64,000 nt of DNA, taken from Adineta steineri (Eukaryota > Rotifera > Eurotatoria > Adinetida > Adinetidae). The stretch is taken from the NCBI GenBank assembly GCA_905250115.1, contig CAJNOI010000002.1:1863414-1927413 (forward strand). Reading direction: 5' to 3'. Each line of letters begins with the position of its first letter. The stretch's first letter is position 1. A program made the position numbers and the translations under genes. Below are positions 60,501 through 64,000 of this stretch, in pieces. The notes beneath the pieces were generated by a model. The model was not told the origin of the DNA, made no database searches, and saw nothing but the letters and a program-made list of their open reading frames with translations.

Positions 60501-63120
60501 TAAAAAGTTGGTCTTTATTAATTTTCATTGGAACATCCAGTTTGATTATTACCAATAATTGTTCACGTAGATCTTGTAAAGTGTATTGTATATCATCGTT
60601 ATTTGTATCAGTCATGTTAGACAATGAAAACATTCGTGGAATGTTTGGTGACAACGAATCTTCAGCTAATTGTTTTGTTAATGACAGTTGACATTGCTGT
60701 TTATCAAAACCGGATTCAATATCACGTACGAGTAATACTTGACACTTGTCCCGTGGCAATGCTCGTAGAACATCAGAGACAAATTTCATGTTTTGCTCCA
60801 AAAAACTTTGACTAACATGAATCAAAAATCCTTCAAACAACGAACAGATTTGTGTTAATATTTGTTGTGGTATTTGTCCATGACTATCGGCCAGATTAAA
60901 GGATCGTTCAGGTATAAATGCATATCCAAAATCAATATCAATTCCATATTGAAAATAAACACTATCAATATGTCGTTCAAATGTTGATTGAAATAAGATA
61001 TTTATCAACGAAGATTTTCCACGACATGGACCAACACCAAATGATAACAATGTGGGTCGTGTCGTATTCCAGACATGAATAATTGATGACACAACTTCAT
61101 ACTTGGTATTTTCACCGCTAAAATTATCGATATTTGGTTCAATAAGTGGAACTGGATTACGTTTACTAATTAATGACATAAGTGTACGACGTAAGAAAAT
61201 ATCGCTATTTAAAAGTAAAATATGTAGAAATGCACGTAAATTTAAATTCATTGCGTTTTCTTTCGAGGTTAATGTTGATTTTGATTGTTCACGTTTTCTC
61301 TTTTGATAAACAAATGTTAATGTTTTCATAAAATCATCGAGATTTTGTTGACGTTTTAATAGAAACATTGTTGGATATAGAGATTCACCAATAAATTGAG
61401 AAAATGTGATATGTTCATTGTAAAAGCGATCGACCATCCCTTCGCAAATGTTTCTTATAGTTTTATTAATATATTGCAACTCACCGGCTTGCATTAGATG
61501 CTGCAATTGTAAAAGTTCTGTGTTGATACATTTCTTAGCGAGTGTAACTTCAATATCTGCATCTGTTGTCATAGACAATATTGTTGAATTTGATGCCTTA
61601 GATGTTTCTGGCACAGATGAAGTATTTGTAGCAATCCCTTGATTTTGCGATGGAACAGTTGTATTGGGTGAATTTGCATCAGACTGATTTTTTAGAGTTG
61701 ATGGTTCTAAACGGTTAAGATAAAGGTAAATTTGTACTACTTTTATGTCAAATATAGCACAACGATAGTCAACTTAGGCTCATATACTCTATGAATATTT
61801 CACAATATATACTGTAGCTAACGAAAATCTTTCCAAACTAGGTTAGTACACTATCTGCTAAAAACGATATACATTTTTGTAACTCAGTTTAATTTCTGAT
61901 ATGAACTCCAACTAGTTAGAGAACTGCCCTATGTTGAGAAAGATGTTTCAGTATCTTTTTTAATATTGGCAGCCTATAAAAGAATATTTCATTTTTCAAG
62001 TTCATGTATTGTAAAATAATTTACAATTCTTTATATGTCAAATGATTCAATGAGAACCCTTGAAATACGGATTTAGATCTACACAGAGCATGATCTTAGT
62101 GATTTATTCATATCCCTCCAGTTTGTGCTTACCTGTATATTTTGTGTCCGCTGGTGGTTTTTTCTCGATAGTTGCCGTTACTGGTATCGAAAGTGACGGT
62201 TCAGGCAGTTTTGAAGATGTTACCGAAGAACTTATCATATTTTTAATTGTTTTCTGAAATGGTTCGTATTTCACTGGTGGTATCTTGCTTTTTACACTCA
62301 CAATACCATCTAACCAACCCATTTTAGTAACACTATCTGCTACTAGACTATATAATAGATTTTTTGCGTCAGGAATTTTATGTTGTTTCAATAATTCTGG
62401 TACTTTTTCATAATAATATATACGTAAAGCCAAATATAAAGGTGAATTAGAATTATCCAGTTGTTCATTTAAATCGTCTTGACAAATGTATTGATCAAAT
62501 TTTTTACAACCTTGCAATCCTTCGTTTGTAACAGCAGTCAATAAATCACTGAAAACATTTTCATTTTTCAAACATTCATCATCAATACTTGAAAACAACA
62601 GTTGTAGGACGACGGATAGAATTGAAGATGATTTCGTATATTTTCTACCATATTCAGCTGTATGTCGTAGGACAGCTTCAAAATGATCATTATTTTCATC
62701 TTTTGTCTTGGTAATAAATTCCCAGATTTGCGGCTGATTTATACAAGCTGCCTTCCATCGTTGAAAAATATGCTGCTTGAGAAATTCCAACAAAGCAGTT
62801 TCTTTAGGTGATTCAGATGCAATAGCTGAATTATCAACAGTATCGATGATTATTTCAGCAGAATAAACTTCAGGAACGAGAATGCCTTCATATTTGACTA
62901 ATGCTTGACGTCCATTGTTTAAAACATTCGAAATGATCTCATCTTTCTCATCAGTAAATTCTAATTCCAAAAATTCACAAATTTTTTCTGTTGTATTAGC
63001 ATCGATCGGCGTACTTGACGTTACAATTACACTGGACGCTGTAGAACTTTCATGTAAACTTGTGACAGATGAGATATTCGAAACATTGTCGAAGTCGGCA
63101 TATGAATTGCGCAAAGCCAT
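54544..63120 (-). CDS. Very large GTPase (VLIG/GVIN-type) fused to a C-terminal von Willebrand A domain
   Basis: Six exons, complement(54544..55397, 55957..56013, 56091..57518, 58072..58940, 59216..61706, 62133..63120), in full phase agreement, encode 2,228 residues. Residues 1-~330 are helical and unassigned. Residues ~540-800 hold a GTPase-like region with a P-loop-like GVGPCRGKSS. The canonical VLIG G domain is at ~940-1080: GPQNSGKST, the VLIG/septum-type DGRCTRGIYGSLV, LLIDTEG and FILNQKAD. A long helical stalk (exons 3-4) ends in a Cys/His cluster, CTVKCPCCQRPCDADH then HSCTTGHQLRAFAG, typical of the VLIG C-terminus. Unlike vertebrate VLIG, a vWA domain follows (~2010-2228): MIDAS DNSGS, the conserved Thr loop KKGTDFEPA and VFMSDGEAE. 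Vertebrate VLIGs are interferon-induced and cytosolic; the role here is inferred to be immune or stress-related. Introns are 77-558 nt. Confidence 0.88.
55495..55698 (-). other. Hydrophobic frame inside a VLIG-gene intron
   Basis: Within the 559-nt intron between the Cys/His exon and the vWA exon, same strand, 67 codons predict two membrane helices (LTGVLTIFVLAIL and LLFFILIVFCIFLL). It might be an alternative exon or an unrelated remnant. No splice pair in phase with the flanking exons was established. Confidence 0.2.
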
Positions 63121-64000
63121 AGTAGTTTCGAACGTCGATAAATTCAGCTAGTACTACAACGAGATATAGTAGGTTTTAATTATAAAAACAAATTTATAAA
63201 CTCACCAGACGGTTCTTTATTTCTATAAAGAAAGAATCAGTGGCGTCAATATAATACGTTGTAGATAAAATTCAATAGATCTAAATAAAAAAAAGGTTAT
63301 TATTCGTCTATAATAAAATGTATTGTGAAATTAGAATTGTTTACATCGTTTATGTGTAGAAAAATATGGATTATATAAAGGAGAGGAGGTTGCTTATCTG
63401 AGGGAAAAAAAACAACACATGATTCATGAATAACGATAAGATAACACACATAGAAGTACAACGTCCAGTGACTATCAAAGGAAAAAAATAAAGATAAGTT
63501 ATAAATAGAAATAAAAAAACCCAAACATATATAATGTCTTTAAAAAGAAAGAACAAAAGGGTGAAAAGAAAATACATATTAACAGCACGAAAAATAATGA
63601 GAACACATTAGTAGGATCTAAATGTTACCTGACGGTATTCAAGCAGATCATAATATATTTGTATTACTCTTCTTTGTTGGGAGACTGTAGAATTTTTTCT
63701 AAGCAAAACTCAGAATTCTGTAGAATCGCCCGTATTACATATAGCATGAAGTCTAAACAAACCTATAATATGAGTTCTTTAACTAGCAGATTTTAAATCG
63801 ACATTCTATACTCTTATTAGAAGAATATCTTAGACAAATATAACTCTTACCTTTGCCAACCAAAACTCTCTTAATAATTCCAAATAATCAGCAGAATTTA
63901 ATCCAAAATTCTATACTCTTATCAAAAGAATAGGATGTGGGTGCGGATATGCGTGTGGGAGGTTGTGGGCAATTAATAAGAAGAATACATACACCCACAC
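63121..64000. other. 5' region of VLIG-like gene with UTR intron; ends in TG/CA element G
   Basis: A GTGAGT donor at 63205 and TGTAG acceptor at 63154 (minus strand) outline a 52-nt intron in the 5' UTR just upstream of the ATG at 63120. Beyond it the DNA is AT-rich with repeated TTCTATACTCTTAT-like segments (63804-63818 and 63910-63924). No gene seen. Confidence 0.5.
63931..64000. repeat. TG-rich/CA-rich inverted element G (cut by window end)
   Basis: GGATGTGGGTGCGG and GCGTGTGGGAGGTTGTGGG arm, AATAAGAAGAATAC loop, then ATACACCCACAC running off the window. Closest to element F. Confidence 0.8.

Overview
The window is nuclear DNA from a small-genome invertebrate animal. It is strongly AT-rich, most introns are about 50-60 nt with GT..AG ends, and the gene set is metazoan: NuRD subunit MTA, GM130, taspase 1, DLK/LZK kinase, polycystin, calponin/transgelin and TCTP. 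Three things point, by inference, to a bdelloid rotifer (Adineta/Rotaria type): compact intron-rich genes, families often acquired or expanded in that group (N-formylglutamate amidohydrolase-like, FUSC-like, TMEM272-like, B-box/coiled-coil proteins), and scattered TGTGGG/CCCACA-rich stretches that resemble the bdelloid telomeric unit. No rRNA, tRNA, CRISPR array, transposase or reverse transcriptase was recognised. Exon models were built by hand from splice signals and checked by reading phase; UTR ends are not defined. || 0-9.4 kb: a secreted acidic protein (+), an N-formylglutamate amidohydrolase-like gene (-), a large FUSC-like membrane protein (-), a calponin/transgelin gene (+) with two alternative first exons, and a decayed gene remnant (-) at about 9.1-9.4 kb. 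|| 9.6-22 kb: ABCF2 (-), whose one 4-kb intron carries a complete InaF-motif membrane protein on the opposite strand, then GINS1/PSF1 (-) and GM130/GOLGA2 (-, 22 exons). || 22-32 kb: a gene-poor, repeat-bearing stretch with five TG/CA-rich inverted elements, a polycystin-family channel cut off by a 100-N assembly gap, a TMEM272-like gene and a truncated coiled-coil fragment. || 32.6-53.8 kb: a dense run of B-box/C2H2 protein, MTA, CEP170 C-terminal protein, ACP6-like phosphatase and taspase 1 (all +), TCTP (-), DLK/LZK kinase and La/SSB (+). La carries an apparent 1-nt homopolymer frameshift. || 54.5-63.1 kb: one 2,228-residue VLIG-type GTPase (-) with a C-terminal von Willebrand A domain, flanked on both sides by copies of the same TG/CA-rich repeat. 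|| Most genes are unrelated housekeeping or signalling genes. The parts most worth a second look are the VLIG-vWA fusion and its flanking repeats, the TG/CA palindromic repeat family, the nested InaF gene, and the two genes of bacterial or fungal affinity near the start.
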